Source: Symbiodinium natans
Lineage: Eukaryota; Sar; Dinophyceae; Suessiales; Symbiodiniaceae
Direction: 5' to 3'
Assembly: GCA_905221605.1 (NCBI GenBank)
Contig: CAJNDS010001424.1
Span: 248,001-312,000, forward strand
Length of the DNA: 64,000 nucleotides
The notes under the pieces are model-generated. The model saw only the letters and a program-made list of their open reading frames with translations, searched no databases and was not told the DNA's origin. Positions 44,046-53,318 of this stretch are shown here, one piece after another. Each line of letters starts with the position of its first letter. Within the stretch, counting starts at the first letter, position 1. A program made the position numbers and the translations under genes.

Positions 44046-46262
44046 GAAGCCCTTAAAGCCCTAAACCCCTAAACCCTAAAAATCCCTATGGAGGTGGCTG
44101 TTGCAGAGGGAGCTGGATGCGCCCCCCTTCGTGCTAACAGTCCTTAGTCGGGCTTCTAGTAGCCCCAATTATAATCCCAATTTTAAGGACTTGTTAGAAG
44201 AAGGGGGAACATCCCAATCCCTGAACCCTAAACCCCAAACCCTAAACCCCAAACCCCAAACCCCAAACCCCAAACCCCAAACCCCAAACCCCAAACCCCA
44301 AACCCTAAACCCTAAACCCTAACCCTAAATCCGTAAATCGTTTCAGGAGGGGCTGCGACGGAGCATCCTCGAGGAGGCCCAGGTCTGGATCTCTGCGATT
44401 TCATGTCAGCGGGATTGGCGGGTTTAGGGTTTAGGGTTTATGGTTTAGGGATTAGGGTTTAAGGTTTGGGGCCTTTGTTAGGGGGCTGGGTGCGAAAGGT
44501 TGGCCCTGTCTCTTTGTAGGTTGCTCTCCCCTAAGAAAACGGCCAGCATTGCCAGCTTGCACACCTCCTAAATTCCTAAACCCTAAACCCTAAACCCTAA
44601 CTAAACCCCAAACCACACCGAGCTGCAAGAACAAGTAGCCCAGCCCCCCAACCTCCGAAACCATAAGCTGAAACCTTACAGTAAACTACTATTTTCCGAA
44701 GAACCACCAAAACATAAGAATGTTCTTCCTTGCAAGGCCAATATGGGGATGATTCTCATTTTCCGAAGGGGGGGGGGGGGGGGGGGGGCGGCGGGGCTTC
44801 TTGAGCAAATAGATGCACACCCTCAACCCTCCCAAACCTCAAACCTCCCAAGAACCTGAGCCCGCCTTTGGAATGATGTTTAGATATCTTGAGCTTGCAC
44901 AAAGAACTCAGTGGCATAAAGTTTTTTTTGTTTGGGGGCGGGGAGGTTGGGGGAGGGCGGGGGAGAGGGGTGTGGAGAAAGCGTGGCTGCTTTGTTGCCT
45001 TGGTTGCTTTGGGGAACGTCAGCCGTATAGAATTGCCAGGGCTGGGGGATGTGCCATGTGAGGTTTACGGTATTTAGGGCGTAGGGAGGGTTTTTGGGTT
45101 TAGGGTTGGGATGTTCCCCCTTCGTCAAGGGCCTAACTTCAATTTTTAAACCCTCAACCCTAGACCACGCAAAAAACAAGAGGAACCTTAGTTGCAACCT
45201 GGGCTTCGGGTCTAGGGTTTGGGGTTTAGGGTTTTAGGGTTTAGGTTTTAGGGTTTGGGGTTTAGGGTTTGGGGTTTAGGGTTTAGGATTTAGGGGATTT
45301 AGGGATTTAGGGTTTAGGGTTTGGGGTCCTTTGCTTGGGCAGGCTCTTCGCTCCCATGGTCGCTGCGCGACGTATGCAGCATCGCTGAGAACCCTGCTGG
45401 AGTCAGGCTTGCGGCACGGCCAAGGATTTAGGGTTTAGGGTCTGGGGTATAGGGTTTAGGGTTTAGGGTTTAGGGTTTAGGGAGGTTTGAGGAAGGTTTT
45501 AGGGTTTGTTTAGCGACTAGGGTTGACAGAGGGATTCGGGTTGCTGGAAGGTTTTGCGTTGTTTAGGGATGAGGCCTGATGGAGGGTTTAGGGTTTGTTT
45601 GGGGGTTCGGGACCCTGCACCCTAAACCCTAAACCCTGAACCCTGAACCCTAAACCCTAAACCCTAAACCCTAAACCCAAGTGCTGCCTGACGATGTGGC
45701 CATGTTCCAACGCAAAACATCTGCATCAGCCGCTCAGCCAATTAACTCCAGCTTCTTTGAAGGACCTGTCAGCTCATGCTTGTGCGCCACTAAAACCAGA
45801 AAGACAGATAGAGAGAGAGAGAGAGATTAATCCAGAAAGAGAGAGAGAGAGAGAGAGAAACAAAAAAAAAAAAAGAAAAACACGAAAGGGAGACAGGGAG
45901 AGAGGGAGACAAGGGGGAGGGAGGAGAGAGAGGAGACAAGCGAAACACCAAAACGAGAGCCGAGTCTGGTGCGTCTTGTTTTCCCAAGCCGACTATTTGC
46001 CTAAGGACTCCCCCCCTAAAAAAAGATACTGTTCCTCATAAGGGCAAGATAGTTTTTTTGTTTTATACTTTGTTTTGGGATTCTTAGCAAGAAACCCTAA
46101 ACCCTAAACCTTAAGCAAATAGTAGAAGCTCAAACCCTAAACCCTAAACCCTAAACCCTAAACCTTAAGCAAATAGTAGAAGCTCAGGTACAGCGTCGTC
46201 CTTGCCGGCTCCAAAGGGATCTGTCAACTTCAGGCTGCTCTTGAGCAGCGCGTCTCAACGCA
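42733..46262 (+). CDS. Helical protein gene, at least seven exons (whole locus)
   Basis: Exons joined by frame: 42733-42765 (ARLPYWEKLLQ), 43241-43294 (ADREAALSFLRTQSADAE), 44094-44105 (VAVA, 12 nt), 44347-44382 (EGLRRSILEEAQ), 45343-45424 (ALRSHGRCATYAASLRTLLE and SGLRHGQ), 45682-about 45780 (VLPDDVAMFQRKTSASAAQP and on) and about 46188-46262 (YSVVLAGSKGICQLQAALEQ). The product is mostly charged helix, coiled-coil-like at the start. The introns use GC-AG (CAG|GC, GAG|GC) and GA-AG cuts, several inside short duplications such as CAGGC. No family is recognised. The start, end and last join are not resolved. Confidence 0.6.
43241..43294 (+). CDS. Helical protein gene exon
   Basis: Exactly 18 codons, ADREAALSFLRTQSADAE, between 'ccccag' and GCTCACC. 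The left edge CAGGC matches the end of the previous exon (CCAGGC at 42,763), a probable duplication. Confidence 0.65.
43906..44001. repeat. Variant array (CCCTAATA)n, 8-bp unit
   Basis: About 11 perfect copies of an 8-base variant, next to a (GA)n tract. The unit differs from the telomeric 7-mer in length, so it must have spread as its own tandem repeat. Confidence 0.95.
44094..44105 (+). CDS. Probable 12-nt micro-exon
   Basis: GTGGCTGTTGCA encodes VAVA and joins SADAE to EGLRRSILEEAQ in frame. The left acceptor is GGAG and the right donor is GAGGGAGCTG, which is echoed by GAGGGGCTG at the far acceptor. It is inferred only from frame and duplication. Confidence 0.45.
44119..44216. mobile_element. 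Family H hairpin element
   Basis: 'ccccccttcgtgctaacagt' and the inverse 'acttgttagaagaaggggga' plus 'acatccca' bound a middle with 'ataatccc'. It lies in the intron after the 12-nt exon. Confidence 0.75.
44220..44315. repeat. Variant array (CCCCAAA)n
   Basis: Ten or more consecutive CCCCAAA units bordered by canonical CCCTAAA. Similar TTTGGGG runs occur at 9.55-9.64 and 22.0-22.1 kb. Confidence 0.95.
45343..45424 (+). CDS. Helical protein gene exon
   Basis: It reads ALRSHGRCATYAASLRTLLE and SGLRHGQ, 27 codons plus one base. Left 'ttgggcag|GCT'; right CCAAG|GATTTAGG, with CCAAG also before the next exon at 45,677-45,681. Confidence 0.7.
46106..46186. repeat. 27-bp perfect duplication flanking a telomeric block
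   Basis: AAACCTTAAGCAAATAGTAG followed by AAGCTCA occurs at 46106-46132 and 46160-46186, with only CCCTAAA repeats between. The second copy abuts the exon at about 46,188. Confidence 0.93.
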
Positions 46263-46364
46263 AAACCCTTGCACAGCAAGCCCTAACCCTAAACCCAAAA
46301 CCCAAAACCCTAAACCCTAAGCGGGCTTGAGACGGATTCGGGTGCGGGGGAACCACTCAAGTAG

Positions 46365-47930
46365 ACTAGGACCCGGAGTAGGCCCTTATTTCCATTTTTT
46401 GGGTCGGGGTTTCCTTATACTCCCCTTAAAACCAAAAAGCTTAGCTGCCTCGGGACGCGCGTCCCGGCGTCCAGCACGCGCGTCCTAGAAACTTGCGTCT
46501 TCAGCACGCACGTCCTGAAATCAAGAGCAACTCTGCACAGAAAGGGAATGTCCCCATGCGTTTTCAGGCCCTGTAAGAACGCACACCCGAAACCCTGCAC
46601 CCTGAACCCGAAAGCTCCGTGCATTTTCCAGGCCTCCTAAAACGCACAGAGCTTTTGCGGACAGTGCAGAGCCTTCTGGATGGGCCTCACGAGGTTCTTT
46701 GAGGGTTCCTGGGGGGCGAAAAACCTCGGAAATTCACACCGTCCTCTGCGGCCCCAAGCGCGAAAGCTCCCGTGCATTTTTCAGGCCCCCCAAAACGCAC
46801 AGAGCCTGCTGGGACAGCACAGAGCCTTCTGGAAGGTGTCCTCATGAGGTTCCTTTGGGGATTTGGGGGAATCACGTAGTGCAAAAATCTTGGAAAACCC
46901 ACGCAGTCCTTGCGGCCCTCAACCCGAACCCGAAAGCTCCCGTGCATTTTCCAGGCCCCCCAAAACGCACAGAGCCTTCTTGGACAGCACAGAGCCTTCT
47001 GGCAGGTGTCCTCATGAGGTTCCGTAGGGGGGTTCTTGGGGAATCACGTACGGAAAACGCACGCAGTGCTTGCGGCCTTCAACCCGAACCCTGAACCCGA
47101 AAGCTCCCGTGCATTTTCCAGGGCCCCCCAAAACGCACAGAGCCTTCTTGGGCAGCACAAAGCCTTCTGGCAGGTGTCCTCATGAGGTTCCTTTGGGGAT
47201 TTGGGGGAATCACGTAGTGCAAAAATCTCGGAAAACGCACGCAGTCCTTGCGGCCCTCTACCCGAACCCTGAACCCGAAATCTCCCGTGCATTTTCCAGG
47301 GCCCCCCAAAACGCACAGAGCCTTCTTGGACAATACAGAGCCTTCTGCAAGGTGACCTCATGACTCATGAGGTTCCTTAGGGTTTGGGGCTTAGGCAGGA
47401 ATCACTCAGTGCAAAAGCCTCGGAAAATGCACCTCGCGAAACGCACAGAGCCTTTTTGGACAGTGCAGAGCTGGAAGGGGTCCTCATGAGGTTCCCTAGA
47501 AAGTTCCTGGGGGGCTAGGCAGGAGTCACTCTGTGCAAAACCTCGAGGCCCAAAACCCCAAACCCTGAACCCGGAAACCGAAAGCTCCCGTGCATTTTCC
47601 AGGCCTCCCGAAATGCACAGAGCCTTTTTGGACACAGCTAAGGGTCATTGGAGGGAAAGGGAGGGGAGGGGAAGGGGAAGGAACGAACTGTGGGACGAGC
47701 CCCGAAACCCGAAACTCAAAACACAAGTACACGTGCGTTTTCCCACCCCCTGGAAACGCACGCGAGCGCCGCATCGCTTTCTATAGACCTGGAGCAGGCT
47801 GCGTCCTGAGGAGGGTCAGCGGCCACGTCCCGGACCGCGTCCCCAGACGCGCGTCGCGCGTCACGTCCCGAACGGCTACTAAGCCAAAAAGGGTGCCCAT
47901 TTTGTTCCTAGGTTCCTCCCGGGTCAAGTG
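46365..47930 (+). mobile_element. Family C introner split by a 1.4-kb minisatellite (inferred)
   Basis: The left end CTAGGACCCGGAGTAGGCCC plus 'ttatttcc' lies at about 46,366. The matching right end 'aaaaagggtgcccattttgt' plus 'tcctaggttcctcccgggtc' lies at about 47,885-47,930. The repeat block between them has no relation to other introners. That the two ends belong together is an inference. Confidence 0.5.
46612..47625. repeat. GC-rich minisatellite, unit about 150-180 bp
   Basis: Six degenerate units, each with 'aaagctcccgtgcattttcc' and then 'caaaacgcacagagccttct', 'catgaggttcctttggggat' and 'gaatcacgtagtgcaaaa'. Starts are near 46,610, 46,762, 46,934, 47,099, 47,279 and 47,580. Frames are open on both strands because of the repeat; no gene is supported. 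Confidence 0.9.
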
Positions 47931-47982
47931 TATTGCTAGGACAACGGGGCTGGCTGGTGGTCTTGCAGATTCAAGCAGATCG

Positions 47983-48093
47983 TACTTGGAGGTTCATGGT
48001 ACTTAGCTGTACTTGTAACCATATTAGGGCACCTCAGGTGGGTTAAAAGTACAGTTAAAATTGGTTAATAAGTACCACGAACCTCCAAGTACA
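47983..48093 (+). mobile_element. Family F element between two coding pieces
   Basis: (GTAC)TTGGAGGTTCATGG ... CCACGAACCTCCAA(GTAC), with GTAC at both edges. Removal joins ADSSRS to YTWEQLADWARN in frame. The exact splice dinucleotides are ambiguous because of the duplication. Confidence 0.75.
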
Positions 48094-48165
48094 CGTGGGA
48101 GCAGCTTGCCGACTGGGCCAGAAATCAGGACAACCTTTCCCGGCATGTGTGCTGGTTTTTTTTGT
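48092..48165 (+). CDS. Exon, unknown gene
   Basis: It reads YTWEQLADWARNQDNLSRHV and CW, before a T-rich stretch. Strong coding look with tryptophans and helix; the family is not recognised. The preceding piece ends at about 47,986. Confidence 0.6.
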
Positions 48166-48888
48166 GGACTGGTGACACAGGGTCCAGGTTCTTCGTAGCC
48201 AGGTGTCCTTGTAGGTTTAGGGTTTAGGGTTTAGGGAGTTCGTGGTATCAGGTAGGGCAGGTAGTCAGATGTTCTTCCCCAAGGACCTGCCAGCTGCCAC
48301 AGCAAGTGTCACTCGTGCTCCTCAACGGTGCAGAGGCACGGTAGGGAACACAGGCCAACGCACCCATCATGCGTGGGTTGAAGATGTCAGCGCATGGGCG
48401 TGCTGGGCATGAGACACGGCTTGCACACCCTATCTTATAATCTCAGTCCTAGCACACTAAACCCTGAAACCCTCAACTCTAAACCCTAAACCCTGACCCC
48501 CCCCCCGTCCCTCATGCAACCCTGCGTCCATCGGCTAGCAGCTCACATCGCAGATCATTCTCTCCCATGTGCCTTGCACTTCCACTGTTCTGCAGGCGTG
48601 TCGATTTCAGGAGCCTGTGTAAATTCCAAGATGTTCACCTCCCCCCTCTTAGTTAAGTCTTATAACCTTTAGATGCCAATCAGCATAGCCCGTTGTATTT
48701 GCATTCGGCCCCCAATGCCACCCCCCCCCCCCTCCCCGCCCCTATACCTTACACCCTAAGCCCTTTAAACCTAATCCCCATAACCCTCCTAAACCCTAAA
48801 CCCTAAACCCTAAACCCTAAACCCTAAACCCTAAACCCTAAACCCTAAACCCTAAACCCTAAACCCTACTCATAATGTGAGAGTTGTC

Positions 48889-48985
48889 TCAGGCGCCAGC
48901 TGCAATGGACGTTGGCGTAGGGTCATTTGGTGCCTCGGCGGCGCTTGCTGTCCTCCAGTCTCGTTTCTCTCGTGGTAACGGGGGA
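48889..48985 (+). CDS. Exon, unknown gene
   Basis: After 'gttgtctcag' it reads APAAMDVGVGSFGASAALAV and LQSRFSRGNG. It lies between a telomeric array and an AT-repeat hairpin. The family is not recognised. Confidence 0.55.
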
Positions 48986-49009
48986 ATACGTTTGCGCATA
49001 ATTCCAAAA

Positions 49010-49022
49010 CATGTATGTATAC

Positions 49023-49055
<33 letters not shown>

Positions 49056-49135
49056 TATATAGATATAGATAGAGAGAGATGTACATATGTATATACGTAT
49101 ATATATATATATATAGAAATGTTTGGGTGTGTGTG
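49010..49135. repeat. (TA)n / (GATA) tract
   Basis: Alternating TA runs with GTATG, AGATAG and GTACAT islands, with self-complementary arms. It is probably part of a hairpin-type intron element. Confidence 0.85.
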
Positions 49136-49185
49136 TACATAATTTCAAGTATGTGATGTACATAGGGTAGTAGGACGAAGTGTCC

Positions 49186-49324
49186 CTTTGGGAACTACCT
49201 CCTTCGTGTGCCCCAATTCTGGTCTGTTGCTGTTTATTCTGGGAGTTGTTGTGGCTTGCGTTTTCCGGTCTAGCTGGAGGAAGGCCGCCGGCAGTGAGCC
49301 CGAACCCCCCCGAGCCTCTAGTAC
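49186..49324 (+). CDS. Exon with a single membrane segment
   Basis: It reads GTTSFVCPNSGLLLFILGVV and VACVFRSSWRKAAGSEPEPP, then RASS. One transmembrane helix (GLLLFILGVVVACVF) is followed by a basic stop-transfer stretch, as in a type I membrane tail. A family A introner follows at once. The gene is not recognised. Confidence 0.65.
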
Positions 49325-49327
49325 TTG

Positions 49328-49410
49328 GTAGCCCAGTGGTACTCTTTTGCTTTTTTAACGGGGTTCCCTAAGTAGCCCCAACCCCAGCAAGGGTACCCTT
49401 ATTATAAGCC
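49328..49410 (+). mobile_element. Family A introner, 3' end degraded
   Basis: It starts CTTGGTAGCCCAGTGGTACT and keeps 'gcaagggtacccttattata', but the usual right end is replaced by 'agcccgcaag'. It is a decayed or recombined copy. Confidence 0.75.
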
Positions 49411-49569
49411 CGCAAGGACCTGACCTCTGGATATGGGGGAATAATGTTTTTTTTTTGTGGGGTTTAGGGTGTAGGGTTGAGGGTTCAGGGGTTCAGGAAT
49501 TTAGTTCTAAAGTCTTTCTCCCCATGCTTAGTGGAAAATAAGAATCCGCATCTGACTCCCATCGGCAGG

Positions 49570-49632
49570 CCCCGATTTCGCCGCGGAGGCGGCCGAGTTC
49601 GTCGGCCACACAAAGGCTGACCGTTGGGGGTT
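49570..49632 (+). CDS. Exon, unknown gene
   Basis: It reads PDFAAEAAEFVGHTKADRWG after 'catcggcag'. A TTTAGGG block follows directly. It may belong with the exon at 50.45 kb. Confidence 0.55.
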
Positions 49633-49765
49633 TAGGGTTTAGGGTTTAGTGTTTAAGGCGAAACGGTAGCAGGGTGTAGTTCAGGGCTTGTAACTACAAG
49701 TAGGGTAAATACTTATAATAGGTTAAGTAGAAGTTTGGTGTGTATCGACTTCTGGAAATCCGAGC

Positions 49766-49801
<36 letters not shown>

Positions 49802-50168
49802 CAGAGAGAGAGAGAGAGAGAAAAATAAAAAGAAGAAGGAGCAAAACCCTACACCCAAAAATCCCTATAAACCCTAAACCCTGCAAAACGAGCACGGGGG
49901 GGTGCGGGGGGGTTCTCATGCTTGGCAGCAGGAGGGTGCGAGGCGCCCTGCCTACCCGAGGAGTCCTTGACTTATCTAGTCTATACTTGGGCTCTCATAG
50001 GAATTCCTACATAGTAGCTTCAGGGCTACATACGATGTAGGTACATTAACAATAAGGCTCATAAGCACTAATACGCCTTCTTAGTGCTTATTAAGCCTTA
50101 TCAAGTTTGCTGTGGTCCCGTAGGGCTAAGAGCAACACCTGGATGGCAGAAGAAGGATAAGCTTTGGA

Positions 50169-50430
50169 AGGCGGGTTTAGGGTTTAGGGTTTAGGGTTTA
50201 GGGTTTAGGGTTTAGGGTTTAGGGTTTAGGGTTTAGGGTTTAGGGTTTAGGGTTTAGGGGAAGCTTGGGAAGGCAACGCTGAAAGTGGGTGTGGGTCGAA
50301 ATCTCCCCAACCCCAGCCTTGCGCCCTAAACCCTATCTGACCCCCCTAAACCCTAAACCCTAAACCCTAAACCCTAAACCCTAAACCCTAAACCCTAAAC
50401 CCTAAACCCTAAACCCTAAACCCTAAACCC
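50169..50430. repeat. Facing telomeric arrays
   Basis: A G-strand array (50,169-50,258) and a C-strand array (50,345-50,430) point at each other across 86 bases of single-copy DNA. Together they can form a long telomeric hairpin. Confidence 0.95.
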
Positions 50431-50451
50431 ACCCAACAAAAAGATACAAAA

Positions 50452-50560
50452 AGAGGTCCGGCGCCTCGTCGTCACCAGCCATGGTGCGGAGGCCTCGGCC
50501 TCCATTCGGCGAGCCGTGCGCCGCGGCGCCTCGGGTGTGGAATCCTGCGTCCACAATTTA
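50452..50560 (+). CDS. Exon, unknown basic protein
   Basis: It reads KEVRRLVVTSHGAEASASIR and RAVRRGASGVESCVH. It sits between telomeric blocks with a good coding look. 'RRLVVTSHGAEASASIRRAV' could be a nucleic-acid-binding helix; the family is not recognised. Confidence 0.6.
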
Positions 50561-50724
50561 GGGTTTAGGGTTTAGGGTTTAGGGTTCAGGGTTTAGGGTT
50601 TAGGGTCTAGGGTTTAGGGTTTAGGGTTTAGGGTTTGCTGTTATAGGGCGTAGATGCTGTGAAGGTTAGGCTTTGGAACAAGCTCGAAAAGCTTCGTGAG
50701 TGGGTTGTGGGTTTAAGGTTTAGG

Positions 50725-50772
50725 GTTGTAGGGTTGTAGGGTTGTAGGGCTGTAGGGTTGTAGGGTTGTAGG
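50725..50772. repeat. Variant array (GTAGGGTT)n
   Basis: Six tandem 8-base units between canonical TTTAGGG sequence, another homogeneous variant run. Confidence 0.9.
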
Positions 50773-51300
50773 GTTTAGGGTGCCTCCACAAAGTTGTTGC
50801 TTAGACCCAAAGAGGGCCACAGAAATTCCTTAGCATTAGGCCGCTTGAGGGTCGAGGAAACAGTTTTTTTTGATTTGTTTGTTTGGGGGGGGGGGGGGGG
50901 TTAGGGTACTTAGGAGCATGGGAGACTTTAGACCCCACCATACAGCATGAGTTCTGTTTGCGCGGGGCCTCAGCCCCACAAAAGGCCTCAAGCCAGTCGA
51001 GGCCCGAAGTGAAATAACCCAACCCAAGCCCCAACCCCGCCCAAACCCCAAACTCCAAGCCCCAAACAAACCCTAAACCCTAAACCATATCTAGAGCCTT
51101 GCCCTGCATGCTGAGCCGTAAGTGTGTCTTAGGAGCATCAGAACGTCATTGAACCCGATGTCGTTGTGTCACCCCAGTTAGAGGACCTACCAACCGATGC
51201 CTTGCCTTCCTTCGCAACCCTAAACCAGATCTCAAAAACCGACCCCAAACCCTTAAAGGGTTTAGGGTTTAGGGTTTAGCGTCTAACTTAGCAGCCTAAC

Positions 51301-51362
51301 CTGCCGCCCCGGAAGATCATCCTCACCCACCAAATTGCAGAGTCCAGGTTCATCTGTGGGTA
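51301..51362 (+). CDS. Exon, unknown gene
   Basis: It reads PPRKIILTHQIAESRFICG and ends before GGGTAACACTGG, a likely GT donor. It may pair with NVRKILVVCASVVE at 51.49 kb. Confidence 0.55.
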
Positions 51363-51490
51363 ACACTGGCTTTGGCCCACTATATACCCTATCAAAGCCC
51401 AACATCCCTAAACCCCAAACCCTAAACCCTATGCCCTATACCCTAAACCAAATCCTAAACCCTAAGCCCTAAACCCTAAACCCTAAACCC

Positions 51491-51588
51491 TAATGTTCGG
51501 AAGATCTTGGTTGTGTGCGCCTCGGTCGTTGAGGTGCCACCAAGGCCCTTGAGCAGTGACTCGGATGCCATGCACTGGTTTTTGGGGC
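51491..51588 (+). CDS. Exon, unknown gene
   Basis: It reads NVRKILVVCASVVEVPPRPL and SSDSDAMHWFL after a C-strand block. A beta-strand-like start (KILVVCASVVEV) is followed by a loop. The family is not recognised. Confidence 0.55.
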
Positions 51589-52081
51589 TTAGGATTTCAG
51601 TAGGCCTTAGGGCCTCAAGGGGGTTTAGGGTTTAGGGTGTTTTAGGGTTTAGGGTTAGGGGCTTTAGGGGGCTGTAGGAGGGTTCTAGGACGATCTACAG
51701 CCCAGAAAGGCTACCTAAGCCTAGATTCGACCCTAGCCTAGCATGCTCAGCACCGTCGTTCCCATCCAGGGCTTTGTCGATGCCTGATGAAGAGTAGTTT
51801 AGTAAAAGGGGGCGCTCTTCGTTTGTCGGCCAGTCGAGTTAGATCGGCGCGTTTCCTCGTTCCAGTTCCTAGGAATGCACGTGGCACGATCCCGAATTGG
51901 GTCCCCGAGGTATGGGTGCATGTTTAGAATCTTGCCTCAACCCTAAACCCTACCCTAAAGAGCTTACAATCTCTAAAAGCAAAACCTGCTAGGGTTCAGG
52001 GTTTAGGGTTTGGTTTGGGGTTTAGGGTCTCAAAAACGGGGGGCTTGGGGTTTAGGATTTGGGGTTTAGGATTTAGGGTTC

Positions 52082-52199
52082 AGGGTGCCAGAGTCCAGGA
52101 GCATCGTCGTCTACACAGCCCTGGATTCTCGATGCCTCCCCAACCGCGAGACACATTCGCTGCCGTGGTCGTTGACCTTCCCAGCGGAGACTTGGTGGG
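52082..52199 (+). CDS. Exon, unknown gene
   Basis: It reads MPPQPRDTFAAVVVDLPSG at its end (from the ATG at about 52,131) and continues upstream as ARVQEHRRLHSPGFS. 'RDTFAAVVVDL' is beta-strand-like. It ends at GAGA before a family A introner. Confidence 0.55.
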
Positions 52200-52365
52200 T
52201 TTAGGGTTTAGGGTTTTGGGTTTAGGGTTTAGGGTTTGGGGTTTAGGGTGGCCCAGTGGTACTTTTTTTGCCCAGTTTTTGATTCAAGGTTTCCCTTATC
52301 AAGTAACCTTGCAACCCCAAAAAGGGGTACCCTTACTACAATATGGCTTGTGTTTTGCTACCAAG
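52190..52365 (+). mobile_element. Family A introner with TTTAGGG insert near its 5' end
   Basis: CTTGGTGG is followed by about 48 bases of TTTAGGG/TTTGGGG and then by GTGGCCCAGTGGTACT, so the insert split the element after 8 bases. The right end is 'tgttttgctaccaag'. The flanks are GAGA and GAGT, sharing GAG. Confidence 0.85.
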
Positions 52366-52480
52366 GAGTGCTGGCTCACAGGTTTTGGAAAGCCCCCGCG
52401 CCTGGTGAAGCCAGATGGGACGACTGCGGAGATACCGCAGAACCCGGTGCCCCTGCTGCAGCTGATGCTCAGGAATACTT
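52366..52480 (+). CDS. Exon after the introner, frame uncertain
   Basis: Two frames stay open: one reads TGFGKPPRLVKPDGTTAEIP and QNPVPLLQLML, the other APAPGEARWDDCGDTAEPGA. The splice phase expected from the GAG duplication favours the second; protein style favours the first. Product unknown. Confidence 0.4.
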
Positions 52481-52566
52481 GGAAATATTTTTCATTCTTG
52501 GGTACCAGAATTCCTAAGAAACAGCTGAAATTTATACATTTGCTAGGGTTCCACGTTCAGTAGAGG

Positions 52567-52686
52567 ATGGCCTGGGCGGGATCCTCCCATGGGCTGGAGC
52601 CGCTCCAGGAAATCCGGCAGTTCCAGGGCCCGACGCGATTCGCCGAGATCCGCCTGGAGCTGGCGCAGCTCAGCTCGGGCCTTTCT
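52567..52686 (+). CDS. Exon, unknown gene (part 1)
   Basis: It reads AWAGSSHGLEPLQEIRQFQG, PTRFAEIRLELAQLSSGLS and ends TCT|GAGA. The amphipathic helix and joined sequence look authentic. Confidence 0.7.
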
Positions 52687-52813
52687 GAGACTTGGCAGCC
52701 CGGTGGCTACCCTTTTGCCTCCTTCTTTTTCTTTTGGTTCTGGGTTCCCTTGTGGGGTAACCTGACCAAAAAAAAGGTAGCCCTTATTGTGAGATGGTTA
52801 CTGGGCTACCAAG
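52687..52813 (+). mobile_element. Family A introner; 127-bp GA-AG intron, GAGA duplication
   Basis: GAGA on both sides of CTTGGCAGCCCGGTGGCTAC and GTTACTGGGCTACCAAG. It has no telomeric insert. It joins SSGLS to ENVFQPVALRQ. Confidence 0.92.
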
Positions 52814-52948
52814 GAGAACGTCTTTCAGCCGGTTGCCTTGCGCCAAGCTGAGGGCGGTGGAATGCCCAGCCGCCCTCTGCTGGCCCCCGAGCATGCGAAC
52901 ATCTACGACCTCTTGTTTGATGCGCAGGCCGGGTTTGCCTGCCAAAGC
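52814..52948 (+). CDS. Exon, unknown gene (part 2)
   Basis: It reads ENVFQPVALRQAEGGGMPSR, PLLAPEHANIYDLLFDAQAG and FACQS. It ends at a family F element (TACTTGGAGGTTCATGG). The family is not recognised. Confidence 0.7.
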
Positions 52949-53174
52949 ATACTTGGAGGTTCATGGGTGCTTGTACTTACTTCTCCAACAGCTGAACTTT
53001 AAGCTTTTTGGGCTTCCTTATTTAGTAGGAATAACAAAGTTTAACCTCTTTTTTTCCCTTGGTTATGGAGAAGTAAGTATAAGAAGGGTTAGAAGTAGGG
53101 CAACTATGCTTATGGCCTTACTTAGGGCCTTAGGGTGCTTCGAACCCTACTGAAACGTACCCATGAACCGTCAA
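52948..53174. mobile_element. Family F element with a nested family J element
   Basis: Outer ends are TACTTGGAGGTTCATGGGTG and 'cgtacccatgaaccgtcaag'. At 52,980-53,078 lies 'cttctccaacagctg' ... 'tatggagaagtaag', which matches the free J copy at 39.8 kb. This gives a clear order of insertion. Confidence 0.85.
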
Positions 53175-53216
53175 GTTGCGCAAAGAGCCGGTCTTCCCCC
53201 CCAAACCCCCTATAGA

Positions 53217-53300
53217 CCCTAAACCCTAAACCCTAAACCCTAAACCCTAAACCCTAAACCCTAAACCCTAAACCCTAAACCCTAAACCCTAAACCCTAAA
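53217..53300. repeat. Telomeric array, CCCTAAA
   Basis: About 12 C-strand units, followed after 18 bases by an acceptor-like 'gcgcag' and an exon. Confidence 0.97.
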
Positions 53301-53318
53301 CCCCTTCCCCGCGCAGCT

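Noticed and set aside
46612-47635. Several overlapping frames of 80-130 codons on both strands
   Set aside because: They follow the minisatellite period and are open on both strands, so they reflect the repeat and not genes.
52082-52948. Copper amine oxidase assignment for the exons
   Set aside because: A beta-strand such as RDTFAAVVVDLPSG was suggestive, but the later exons show no supporting motif and the reading frame after the introner is ambiguous.
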